A stretch of 64,000 nt of DNA, taken from contig CAMDKM010000010.1 of the NCBI GenBank assembly GCA_945900965.1, positions 40,116-104,115 on the forward strand. The letters are read 5' to 3'. The notes beneath the pieces were generated by a model, which had not been told where the DNA came from, searched no databases, and saw only the letters and a list, made by a program, of their open reading frames with translations. How positions within the stretch are numbered: the first letter of the stretch is position 1; every line of letters starts with the position of its first letter. Of this stretch, positions 47,557 to 55,393 are shown in pieces. The position numbers and the translations under genes were made by a program. The stretch is from Bordetella parapertussis (lineage in GTDB: Bacteria > Pseudomonadota > Gammaproteobacteria > Burkholderiales > JACQAP01).

Positions 47557-48780
47557 TTACAACAACCGCGATTTGTCGCCGGACGCAAAACCAAAAAGCG
47601 AAACATCAAGCCCGCGCCCCAGCGCGATGACCTTGAACAGTTCCCCCATCTCGGCAGGGGACAGCAGTTTTTGCGCGCCTGCGGTGCGCGAGATATTTCC
47701 CACAACCGTGTCGCCTGAGCTTTGCTCCAATAGTTGCGTGATACCGCAGTTGATGAGGAATTGCGCCTGCGTGGTATAGCCGAGAAATTCGAGGCCGGCG
47801 TCGATACCGGCTTCGGCGATGGCGGTGAAATCGACGTGGGCGGTGATATCCTGCAATCCAGGCAGATGGAAGGGATCGGTGTGGGCGCGGTGGCGGTGGT
47901 GGCACATGAGCGTGCCTTGGGCGCGCTGGGGATGGTAATACTCGCGGCGACCGAAGCCGTAGTCGATCAGCAACAGCGCGCCTTTATGCAGGCTTGCGGC
48001 GAGGCTGCGGATCAGCGCGGGGGCGGCGAGTGAAATCTCGCTGACATAAGGTGCGCCGATGCCGGCGCCGGCGTGGGCGGCTTCGGCGGCCTCATGCAAT
48101 GGGCCGGGCGGCAGGGGTCGCTCGTCCCAGGAAAAGACATTGTCTTTCCAGCTTACGCCGCGCTGGTATAAACCGTCGTCGCGCCACACAACGAGATGCA
48201 CCGGCAAGGCATCGAGCACTTCGTTTGCGATGACTACGCCATGAAAATCTTCTGGCGGTGAAGTAAGCCATTCGATTTGCGCTGCGAGTTGGGGCAGATG
48301 GCGTTCAATGGTGATTTGCTGGTGCTCGCGCAGTTGCGGGCTGACTTCGAGGATGTAGTACCGTCGCGGCGCACGATCAAGCTCCCGCAGTTCGGCAATT
48401 AAATCTGCCGCCAGCCGGCCGGAACCGGCGCCAAGTTCGAGAATGTCGCCGCCGCTGCGTTCGAGAATTTGCGCCACTTGCCTTGCCAGAGCGCGTGCGA
48501 ACAGCGGCGAGATTTCCGGCGCTGTGATGAAATCTCCGGCCTCGCCGAGCTTGGTGGCGCCCGCCACGTAATAACCCAGGCCGGGCGCATAAAGCGCCTG
48601 CTCCATAAAACGGGAAAACGACAACCAGCCCCCTTGTGAGTCGATCTCGGACCGCAATAATTCGATGAGACGCGCGCTGTGGCGCAAGGCATCCTCGGAC
48701 GGCGGCGGCAACGCAGCCACGCCCGGCGAGCTCGACGGGCGGGAAGTCTCATCGCTTAACGTACAATTCCCGGCTTCCAT
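47557..48780 (-). CDS. SAM-dependent methyltransferase, MidA/NDUFAF7 family
   Basis: 407 residues from ATG 48780 (a TTG four codons earlier is possible). GWLSFSRFMEQALYAPGLGY at the N-terminus, the SAM motif GGDILELGAGSGRLAADLI (about 109-127), VVIANEVLDALPVHLV and LLIDYGFGRREYYHPQR. In mitochondria the homologue methylates an arginine of a complex I subunit; the bacterial substrate is uncertain. Divergent from folM-like gene, 18 bp between starts. Confidence 0.9.
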   Translation of the reverse strand: MEAGNCTLSDETSRPSSSPGVAALPPPSEDALRHSARLIELLRSEIDSQGGWLSFSRFMEQALYAPGLGYYVAGATKLGEAGDFITAPEISPLFARALARQVAQILERSGGDILELGAGSGRLAADLIAELRELDRAPRRYYILEVSPQLREHQQITIERHLPQLAAQIEWLTSPPEDFHGVVIANEVLDALPVHLVVWRDDGLYQRGVSWKDNVFSWDERPLPPGPLHEAAEAAHAGAGIGAPYVSEISLAAPALIRSLAASLHKGALLLIDYGFGRREYYHPQRAQGTLMCHHRHRAHTDPFHLPGLQDITAHVDFTAIAEAGIDAGLEFLGYTTQAQFLINCGITQLLEQSSGDTVVGNISRTAGAQKLLSPAEMGELFKVIALGRGLDVSLFGFASGDKSRLL

Positions 48781-48798
48781 GATGGGCGCCAAGAATAC

Positions 48799-49578
48799 AT
48801 GAGCCGCGGCAAGTTAAAGACAAAGACAGCATTGGTAACCGGCGCCGGCCAGCGGCTCGGTCGGGCAATCGCTCTGGGCCTGGCCGAAGATGGTTGGGAC
48901 ATTGCCGTTCATTTCCATCGTTCGCGCGTGCCGGCGCAGACGCTGGTGGCGGAAATCGAAGCGCTGGGCCGCAGGGCGGAGGCGATTTCCTGCGACCTGT
49001 CCAACGCGGCGGCCGCTGCCGGGCTGATAAGCAAATGCCTAGAAAAACTCGGCGCAATAAGCTGCCTGGTGAATAGCGCGGCATTATTTGAATTTGACGA
49101 TCTCGCGAGCCTGGAGGCTTCCAGTCTGGATCGGCACTTCAACGTCAATCTGCGCGCGCCCGTTCTGCTGGCACAAGCATTGGCGGCGCAACTGCCTGCC
49201 AGGGAGCATGGCTGTATCGTCAACCTGATCGATCAAAAAGTGTTCAATCTCAATCCCGATTTTTTGTCCTATTCGCTGACCAAGATCGGGCTCGAAGGCG
49301 CCACGCGCCTGCTCGCCATGGCGCTGGCGCCCCGCGTGCGAGTGTGCGGGGTGGCGCCCGGCATCACTTTGGCCAGCGGCAAACAAACTGCTTCGGGCTT
49401 TGCGCGCGCGCACAAGAAGGCGCCGCTGGGGCGCAGCTCGGACGTGCGCGACATCGTCGAGGCCGTGCGCTTTCTGGTGAACGCAAAATCGATCACCGGC
49501 GAAACCGTTCTGGTCGATGGTGGCCAACACCTCTGGAAACTCAAACGCGATGTCCAGTTCGAAACCAAAAAAAACTGA
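48799..49578 (+). CDS. SDR pteridine reductase/FolM-like dihydromonapterin reductase
   Basis: 259 residues. NADPH motif TALVTGAGQRLGRAIALGLA with FHRSR, VNSAALFEFD, the YSLTK pair (Tyr and Lys) with Asp in VNLIDQKVF taking the usual Ser place, as in FolM/PTR1 reductases, and the C-terminal GETVLVDGGQHL. Immediately upstream of folB, consistent with a role in folate or pterin metabolism. Confidence 0.87.
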   Translation: MSRGKLKTKTALVTGAGQRLGRAIALGLAEDGWDIAVHFHRSRVPAQTLVAEIEALGRRAEAISCDLSNAAAAAGLISKCLEKLGAISCLVNSAALFEFDDLASLEASSLDRHFNVNLRAPVLLAQALAAQLPAREHGCIVNLIDQKVFNLNPDFLSYSLTKIGLEGATRLLAMALAPRVRVCGVAPGITLASGKQTASGFARAHKKAPLGRSSDVRDIVEAVRFLVNAKSITGETVLVDGGQHLWKLKRDVQFETKKN

Positions 49579-49582
49579 CTTG

Positions 49583-49996
49583 ATGCCTGCTTCCTTGATG
49601 CCCGGCTCGGCTCGCGAGGCGGACTTCGCCGGCCGACTGGGCCGCTCGCGCAAGATATTCCTGAAAAATTTCCTGACCCAAATTTCGATCGGCGTTCACG
49701 ATTTCGAGAAACAGGCCAGGCAACGTGTAGTGGTCAACGTGGAACTTTACCTCGACCCCGACGGCAATATTGTTCGCGACCATATCAGCGAAACGGTAGA
49801 CTACGACTTCGTGCGCAGCGAGATCGCGAAGCTGGCGGACAGTGGGCACTTTCACCTGCAGGAAACCTTCTGCGAGAAAATTCTGGCGAGCTGCCTGGCC
49901 AAACCCGGTGTGCTGGCTGCCCGCGTATCGAGCCAGAAACCGGACGTGTATCCGGACTGCGAATCGGTGGGATTCGAAATTTTCAGAGCCAAATGA
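49583..49996 (+). CDS. folB: Dihydroneopterin aldolase
   Basis: Cleaves dihydroneopterin in folate synthesis. 137 residues from ATG 49583; an ATG at 49598 would be nearer the usual ~120. Core features are [47 protein letters not shown] and the Glu-Lys in [12 protein letters not shown]. It starts 4 bp after the folM-like gene and overlaps ttcA by 4 bp (ATGA). Confidence 0.93.
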   Translation: MPASLMPGSAREADFAGRLGRSRKIFLKNFLTQISIGVHDFEKQARQRVVVNVELYLDPDGNIVRDHISETVDYDFVRSEIAKLADSGHFHLQETFCEKILASCLAKPGVLAARVSSQKPDVYPDCESVGFEIFRAK

Positions 49997-50889
49997 GCAC
50001 ACCGCAAAAAATCGTCTACGAAGGCAACAAGCTGGCCAAGCGTTTGCGACGCCAGGTCGGCCAGGCCATTGCCGATTTCGACATGATCGGCGCCGGCGAC
50101 AAGGTTATGGTTTGCCTGTCCGGCGGCAAGGACAGCTACGCCCTGCTCGATGTGCTGCTGTCGCTCAAGCAGCATGCGCCGATCGATTTTGAAATTGTCG
50201 CGGTTAATCTGGACCAGAAACATCCGGGTTACCCGGAGCATGTTTTGCCTGAATATCTGACCTCGGTCGGCGTGCCGTTTCGCATCGTGACGCAGGATAC
50301 CTATAGCGTGGTCAAGCGTGTGGTCCCCGAGGGCAAAACCATGTGTTCGTTATGTTCGCGGCTGCGACGCGGGGCCTTGTACAAGGTCGCGTCCGAGCTG
50401 GGCGCCACGCGCATTGCGTTGGGCCATCATCGCGGAGACATCCTGGAAACCTTTTTCCTGAATCTGTTTTATGGCGGGCGAGTCAAGGCCATGCCGCCAA
50501 AACTGGTCAGCGACGATGGCCAGCATGTGGTGATCCGTCCTCTCGCTTATTGCAAGGAGAGCGATCTGGAGGAATACTCGTTGCTGCGGCAATTCCCCAT
50601 TATTCCCTGCAATCTATGCGGATCGCAGGACAATCTACAGCGCAAGGTGGTGAAGGAAATGCTGCAGGACTGGGAGAAAAAATTCCCCGGCCGTCTCGAA
50701 ACCTTGTTCGCCAGCCTGCAAAGGGTCTCGCCCTCGCATCTGCTCGATTCGAAATTATTCAATTTTGCGGGGCTCCAGCGCCAGGACGTCCCGCCAGCGG
50801 AAGGCGACATTGCCTTCGACAGGGAAGATTTTTCCGCGCGCCTGATCCAATTTCCGACCTCACAAAGGAAAATCCATGACGGTGGTTGA
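49993..50889 (+). CDS. ttcA: tRNA 2-thiocytidine biosynthesis protein TtcA
   Basis: Iron-sulfur PP-loop enzyme thiolating cytidine-32 in tRNA. 298 residues. PP-loop [18 protein letters not shown] (about 36-53), the CxxC cluster ligands in [32 protein letters not shown], and the third cysteine region [14 protein letters not shown]. It ends inside the first YeeE/YedE gene (14 bp overlap), tying tRNA thiolation to a candidate sulfur importer. Confidence 0.96.
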   Translation: MSTPQKIVYEGNKLAKRLRRQVGQAIADFDMIGAGDKVMVCLSGGKDSYALLDVLLSLKQHAPIDFEIVAVNLDQKHPGYPEHVLPEYLTSVGVPFRIVTQDTYSVVKRVVPEGKTMCSLCSRLRRGALYKVASELGATRIALGHHRGDILETFFLNLFYGGRVKAMPPKLVSDDGQHVVIRPLAYCKESDLEEYSLLRQFPIIPCNLCGSQDNLQRKVVKEMLQDWEKKFPGRLETLFASLQRVSPSHLLDSKLFNFAGLQRQDVPPAEGDIAFDREDFSARLIQFPTSQRKIHDGG

Positions 50890-51301
50890 TTTCTCACCAC
50901 TTCCGGCACTGATCGGGGGCGCCATGATCGGCCTCGCAGCGGCCGGGCTGTGGTTCACATTGGGCCGCATCGCCGGTGTCAGCAACATTCTTGGCGCCGC
51001 CTTGGTCGCCAGACAAGGCGATGTGGCTTGGCGCATCGCTTTTCTCGGCGGATTGTTTGCCGCCGGGCTGATCGGAATCGGGGTTTTCCCTGAGCGGATC
51101 GCCTTCAGCCTCCCCGCCGGGTGGACGCAGGTCGCCGTTGCCGGGCTGCTGGTTGGCATTGGCACCCAGATGGGCGGCGGCTGCACCAGCGGGCATGGCG
51201 TGTGTGGGGTCTCCCGCCTGTCCCTGCGCTCGATCATCGCCACCTTGATCTTCATGGCCACCGGCATGATCACGGTCTACGTTTGGATGCACAGCCTTTG
51301 A
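50876..51301 (+). CDS. YeeE/YedE (DUF395) half-transporter, PmpA-like
   Basis: 141 residues with four hydrophobic segments. The family cysteine motif is [20 protein letters not shown] near residue 95-115. Members with this Sulf_transp domain (TsuA, PmpAB) are linked to uptake of thiosulfate or related sulfur. The gene is a half-size unit whose partner follows with a 4 bp overlap. Its start lies within the end of ttcA. Confidence 0.87.
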   Translation: MTVVDFSPLPALIGGAMIGLAAAGLWFTLGRIAGVSNILGAALVARQGDVAWRIAFLGGLFAAGLIGIGVFPERIAFSLPAGWTQVAVAGLLVGIGTQMGGGCTSGHGVCGVSRLSLRSIIATLIFMATGMITVYVWMHSL

Positions 51302-51723
51302 AACCAGTGATCGCGGCTTTTCTGTGTGGACTGCTATTTGGTGCAGGCTTGCTGGTTTCGCAGATGAGCAATCCGGCCAAAGTGTTCGGCTTTCTCGACC
51401 TCACCGGTGCCTGGGATCCCAGCCTGGCGTTTGTCATGGGCGGTGCTGTTGGTGTCTTCGCGATTTTCTACCGCTTGGTGTTGCGCCGCTCCGCGCCAGC
51501 CCTGGCGAGCGGATTTGCCCATCCGGACCGGCGGGACGTGGATCTGCCATTGATGTTGGGCGCGGCGATTTTTGGCGCCGGATGGGGCCTCGGGGGATTC
51601 TGCCCAGGACCTGCGGTCGTAAGTGCTGCCTTCGGAGATTTACGAGTCTGGGCCTTCGTACTGGCCATGATCGTTGGCATGGCAACAGTACACGTGGCGC
51701 GTCGAACTCCCCCCGGTACCTGA
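51298..51723 (+). CDS. YeeE/YedE (DUF395) half-transporter, PmpB-like
   Basis: 141 residues from a TTG at 51298 overlapping the previous stop (a GTG at 51307 is an alternative). Starts [20 protein letters not shown], continues MSNPAKVFGFLDLTGAWDPS, a segment highly typical of the second half of YedE, and ends with GAAIFGAGWGLGGFCPGPAV, whose Cys matches the family position. Four membrane segments. Together with the preceding gene it rebuilds a full transporter. Confidence 0.87.
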   Translation: MKPVIAAFLCGLLFGAGLLVSQMSNPAKVFGFLDLTGAWDPSLAFVMGGAVGVFAIFYRLVLRRSAPALASGFAHPDRRDVDLPLMLGAAIFGAGWGLGGFCPGPAVVSAAFGDLRVWAFVLAMIVGMATVHVARRTPPGT

Positions 51724-51858
51724 ACCCGGGCAGACACAATGGGTGGGCTTCGGCATTGGCCGAGCGTCCTGCCTCTTGGTACACTGCACGTCCTTTTCCG
51801 CAGCGCGGCATTTCCCCCTGTCGGAGAGCACATTTTTCATTTGATTGGAATCCTGCCC

Positions 51859-53103
51859 ATGGCCACCCAAGATTTCGCTCCCAAGAAAAAGATTCACTCC
51901 TTCTACCCTCCCCAGCGCCATCTGTTGGGGCCGGGGCCCTCCGAGATCCATCCCCGGGTGTTCTCGGCGATGGGCAAACCGACCATCGGGTACCTCGATC
52001 CCGTGTTTGTGGAGATGATGGAAGAACTGAAGCAATCGCTGCGTTATGCCTTCCAGACGCATAACGCGCTGACGTTTCCGGTGTCTGGGCCCGGTTCCGT
52101 GGGCATGGAAATGTGCTTCGTCAACATGATCAACCCGGGCGACAAAGTCATCGTGTGCCGCAATGGCGTGTTCGGCGGGCGCATGATCGAAAACGTCCAG
52201 CGCTGTGGAGGCGTCGCGGTGGTGGTTGAGGACCGTTGGGGCACCCCCGTCGATCCGCAGAAAGTGGAGGACGCCCTCAAAGCCAATGCCGATGCGAAGA
52301 TCCTGGCCTTTGTACACGCCGAGACTTCCACTGGCGTACAGTCAGATGCCAAGACTCTGGCCGCCCTTGCGCGCAAATACGGGGCGATGACCATCATGGA
52401 TGCGGTGACATCGCTGGGCGGCACACCGGTGCTGATCGACGAATGGGGCATCGATGCCGCCTATTCGGCCAGCCAGAAATGCCTGTCCTGCACGCCGGGC
52501 CTTTCCCCGGTCACCTTCAGCGACCGGGTGATCGAAATGGTGAAAAACCGCAAGGAAAAAGTGCATAGCTGGTTCATGGATCTGAACCTTTTGTTGGGCT
52601 ACTGGGGCGCGACCACCCGCACCTACCATCACACTGCCCCGACCAATTCGCTGTATTCGCTGCATGAAGCGCTGCTCATGTTGCGCGAAGAAGGACTGGA
52701 AAACGCCTGGGCGCGCCATCAGCGCAATCACAAGGCGCTCAAGGCCGGGCTGGAATCCCTCGGCCTGAATTTCCTGGTTGCCGAAGCAAACCGCCTGCCG
52801 CAAATGAACGCCGTTCAGGTCAAACCCGGCCTGGACGAAAAGGAAGTACGCACCCGGCTGCTGACTGAATTCAACCTCGAAATCGGCGCGGGACTCGGCG
52901 ATCTGGCCGGCAAGATCTGGCGCTTCGGCATCATGGGCTACTCCTGCAAGATGGAAAATGTCATGCTGGCCTTATGTGCACTCGAAGCGCTGTTCGCGGA
53001 CATGGGAGCGCATGTGGAGCCGGGCGTGGCGGAAGCCGCGGCCTACCACGCTTACGCCGCCCATCCGACACGTGCCCAGCCGGTTCGCGCCGCTGTCGCC
53101 TGA
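51859..53103 (+). CDS. Alanine-/serine-glyoxylate aminotransferase family enzyme
   Basis: PLP class V aminotransferase, 414 residues from MATQDFAPKKKIHSFYPP. Features are RHLLGPGPSEIHPRVFSAMG, TFPVSGPGSVGMEMCFVNMI, VFGGRMIENVQRCGG, FVHAETSTGVQSDAK, the PLP Asp in MDAVTSLGG, and the PLP lysine in YSASQKCLSCTPGLSPV. Family members transaminate glyoxylate with alanine or serine. No other serine-cycle or photorespiration gene is in the window, so the physiological pair is unclear. A repeat element follows. Confidence 0.9.
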   Translation: MATQDFAPKKKIHSFYPPQRHLLGPGPSEIHPRVFSAMGKPTIGYLDPVFVEMMEELKQSLRYAFQTHNALTFPVSGPGSVGMEMCFVNMINPGDKVIVCRNGVFGGRMIENVQRCGGVAVVVEDRWGTPVDPQKVEDALKANADAKILAFVHAETSTGVQSDAKTLAALARKYGAMTIMDAVTSLGGTPVLIDEWGIDAAYSASQKCLSCTPGLSPVTFSDRVIEMVKNRKEKVHSWFMDLNLLLGYWGATTRTYHHTAPTNSLYSLHEALLMLREEGLENAWARHQRNHKALKAGLESLGLNFLVAEANRLPQMNAVQVKPGLDEKEVRTRLLTEFNLEIGAGLGDLAGKIWRFGIMGYSCKMENVMLALCALEALFADMGAHVEPGVAEAAAYHAYAAHPTRAQPVRAAVA

Positions 53104-53113
53104 AATTTCTTTA

Positions 53114-53282
53114 AACCTAAAATCCGCACCACAGAGGCACAGAGACACGGAAAAGAACAATATATCAATCGGTTGTCGTGCCAGTAGTATTCACCTTCTT
53201 GGTGAGTGCGAGGATAGACGCGACAATTGGATTTTTCTCCGTATTCTCGGTGCCTCTGTGGTTCAACTGCTTTTTCTAGGTT
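53114..53282. repeat. Inverted-repeat element, CACGGAG family, copy 3
   Basis: About 169 bp. Left arm AACCTAAAATCCGCACCACA then GAGGCACAGAGACACGGA; right arm in reverse AACCTAGAAAAAGCAGTTGA then ACCACAGAGGCACCGAGA. The distal CTAGAAAAAGCAGTTGAA is shared exactly with copy 1, while the inner unit is the CACAGAGGCAC variant. It fills the spacer between the aminotransferase and the next leftward gene. Confidence 0.78.
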
Positions 53283-53311
53283 AAAAAGAAGCCGCCCGCC
53301 TTGGCGCCGGC
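53283..53311 (-). terminator. Terminator after the NAD(P)-binding protein gene
   Basis: On the minus strand GCCGGCGCC-AA-GGCGGGCGGC followed by TTCTTTTT, starting about 10 bp after the stop. The stem has one internal mismatch. Confidence 0.65.
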
Positions 53312-53320
53312 TGTTTCTTC

Positions 53321-53992
53321 TCAACCGCCTTGATCCAGCGCCGCCAATTTTTCGATGGCGTCGGATTCGATGACGCCCGATGGCAAATCATGGTTGGCCG
53401 CGTAAATCATTCCCGCGGCCACCACGTCGGCCTGGATTGGACGATATTTGCTCAGCCGGCCGGCCAGTAGCGGGGTTACCACCTTGCTTAGCATGATCCC
53501 CAGTTTTTCCCCGATACGATTTTCCCGTCGCGGGCCCAGCAGTAATGACGGGCGAAAAAAAAGCGTCGCGGGCAAGCCGACCTCGCAAACGGCTTTTTCG
53601 GTTTCCCCCTTGACCCGGTTGTAAAATGCCCATGATCCCGCGTCGGCTCCAAGCGCGGACACCATCAGGAACATGCCCGCTCCAGTGGATTTTGCATACC
53701 TTGCCAGCGCCAGCGGATAATCATGGTCCACACGTTTGAACGCATCGCGCGATCCCGCCTTGCCTATCGTTGTGCCGAGGCAGCAAAACACCCGATCGAA
53801 ATGTTCGTGATCGACCGGCATGCGACTGAAGTCCATCAATTCCACGCTGAGTTTCCGATGGGACAGCGCAATCGGGCGCCGCGACCAGACCTTGACCTCG
53901 GAGTAGGACGGATCGGCGAGCAGCCGAAGCAGGCAATACCCCCCGATCAGCCCGGTCGCCCCGGCGAGTAATGCGCGTTTGGCTTCGGACAC
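53321..53992 (-). CDS. Atypical SDR, NAD(P)H-binding TIP30/HTATIP2-like protein
   Basis: 223 residues. Rossmann motif RALLAGATGLIGGYCLLRLL at the N-terminus, FDRVFCCLGTTIGKAGSRDA, FLMVSALGADAGSWAFYNRV with YNRVKGE supplying a YxxxK, and FRPSLLLGPRREN. This is the atypical-SDR set related to human TIP30; bacterial roles are mostly unknown. It ends the leftward group that contains the cyclase operon, 28 bp after the M48 gene. Confidence 0.85.
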   Translation of the reverse strand: MSEAKRALLAGATGLIGGYCLLRLLADPSYSEVKVWSRRPIALSHRKLSVELMDFSRMPVDHEHFDRVFCCLGTTIGKAGSRDAFKRVDHDYPLALARYAKSTGAGMFLMVSALGADAGSWAFYNRVKGETEKAVCEVGLPATLFFRPSLLLGPRRENRIGEKLGIMLSKVVTPLLAGRLSKYRPIQADVVAAGMIYAANHDLPSGVIESDAIEKLAALDQGG

Positions 53993-54020
53993 CGGTGTCA
54001 GCCGCGATGCAAGGACATCA

Positions 54021-54875
54021 TTATCCTGTACTCGCCGATGCCATTTGCAGCTTGCGAACCATTTGCTGAAACCGCTCTGAATTCTGCGGGGCCTTGATCG
54101 CCTCCAGCGTGGACAGGCCGGGAACCAGCCTGTCCAGCCGTGCCTGCGGCAGCGGGTGCGTCTTGTACATCAGTGACAAAAAATTGTCCTGGGGGTCGGC
54201 GCTTGCCAGAGTAGTCAGTACCGTGGGCAGGCCGAAAGGATCGTAGCCCGCGCGCGCCGCGAGGACCACGCCAATCCGGTCGGCTTCGTATTCATCCGCC
54301 TTGTCCAGTCCGCGCGCATACAATTCCCTGGTCGGGCCCATCAGTTTCTTGACCAGATCGGCATGTTTGCTCTCGGCGCTTGCCGCCGATACGCCGGTGC
54401 CGATGAGACTCATGACCGCATTCTTGCGTAAGGCATTCAGATGATGTTTGCGGGTAACGTGAGCCACTTCATGACCGAGTACACCCGCCAGTTCGGCTTC
54501 GTTGCGCAGTTGCGCCATCATGCCCCTGGTCACAATGATCACGCCGCCCGGCGCGGCAAAGGCATTGATGTGATCGGAATTGTTGACGCCAAACTGCCAT
54601 GGCAGTCCGGGCCGTTCCGATTGTTGGGCCACCCACATTCCGACTTCATTCACGTAACGTTGCAGTTCCCCATCGTCGTAAAGCGGTGATGCGCCGAGCA
54701 GCGTTTCGGCGACCCCAGTGCCGATCTGAATCTCCTCGGGCTCTTGGACTTCCCGCAAACCTTTAGCGCCTTCGACCAGGGATGCCACGTCGAGTTTCCC
54801 CAGCTTGAATCCCTCGCCCGACTTGCAGCCACCCATTATGGCCGCCACCAACAACAGCACGGCCCAGTGTTTCAT
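54021..54875 (-). CDS. M48 family metalloprotease, lipoprotein
   Basis: 284 residues. Leader MKHWAVLLLVAAIMGGCKSG ends in a lipobox, so it is a membrane-anchored lipoprotein facing the periplasm. The zinc site is GVLGHEVAHVTRKHH (HExxH, about residue 134-138), with the third ligand Glu in ADEYEADRIGVVLAARAG. It resembles LoiP/BepA-type envelope quality-control proteases without a TPR tail. Starts within the end of the SH3 gene (4 bp overlap), so it is coupled to it and to the CHASE2 cyclase. Confidence 0.92.
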   Translation of the reverse strand: MKHWAVLLLVAAIMGGCKSGEGFKLGKLDVASLVEGAKGLREVQEPEEIQIGTGVAETLLGASPLYDDGELQRYVNEVGMWVAQQSERPGLPWQFGVNNSDHINAFAAPGGVIIVTRGMMAQLRNEAELAGVLGHEVAHVTRKHHLNALRKNAVMSLIGTGVSAASAESKHADLVKKLMGPTRELYARGLDKADEYEADRIGVVLAARAGYDPFGLPTVLTTLASADPQDNFLSLMYKTHPLPQARLDRLVPGLSTLEAIKAPQNSERFQQMVRKLQMASASTG

Positions 54876-55393
54876 TTGTTCTCCTTCAGCGGTCTGCCAT
54901 CTTCGTCAAAATAGCTGATCGGCTTGCGCGTTAACTTGCCGCTTTCGGCGAATTGCGCCGCTGCTGATGCCGTCACCGAATATCCTTTCATCTTCGCCGC
55001 CTCGGCCGGATTGGGCGTCGCCTTGGCCAGATCTTCTTCGGAAAATCCCCGCACGCCGGTCGTGACCGTCGCAGTGGAGCTTGATGATGGCCGGGGGCGA
55101 TTGAAACCCAGCGCGGAAAGCAGATTGCCGCGTACCGGTTTCTGATCGGGCGTACCCAGACGCACCGTCAACATTCTGACCCAGCCCTGCTTTGCTTCCC
55201 TGGTTTTGACTTGCATCCACGCACCCTGGCGGGCAACAATTTCCACCTGGGTTTTTTCCGGCACCGTAACAAGTGTCGTTGAATCGATGAATGGTTGCTC
55301 TTTGATCTCGGTCGGCTTGAGCGTATATCCGGTCTCTGCCGCTTGCGCAGCACAGGCCATCAAGCCGCACAACCACCACCATTTCAGTCTCAT
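54872..55393 (-). CDS. Secreted bacterial SH3-domain protein
   Basis: 173 residues with a signal peptide (MRLKWWWLCGLMACAAQAAE). An SH3b-like fold at about 30-85: ESTTLVTVPEK-type IDSTTLVTVPEKTQVEIVAR and GAWMQVKTREAKQGWVRM. The C-terminal half is Ser/Thr/Ala-rich with FSEEDLAKATPNPAEAAKMK. Periplasmic SH3b domains often bind peptidoglycan or peptides. ATGA overlaps on both sides place it in one operon with the cyclase (upstream) and M48 protease (downstream). Confidence 0.85.
   Translation of the reverse strand: MRLKWWWLCGLMACAAQAAETGYTLKPTEIKEQPFIDSTTLVTVPEKTQVEIVARQGAWMQVKTREAKQGWVRMLTVRLGTPDQKPVRGNLLSALGFNRPRPSSSSTATVTTGVRGFSEEDLAKATPNPAEAAKMKGYSVTASAAAQFAESGKLTRKPISYFDEDGRPLKENK

Noticed and set aside
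53052..53324. 90-residue minus-strand frame between the aminotransferase and the NAD(P)-binding gene
   Set aside because: It lies almost entirely inside the CACGGAG-family repeat and has no gene-like features.
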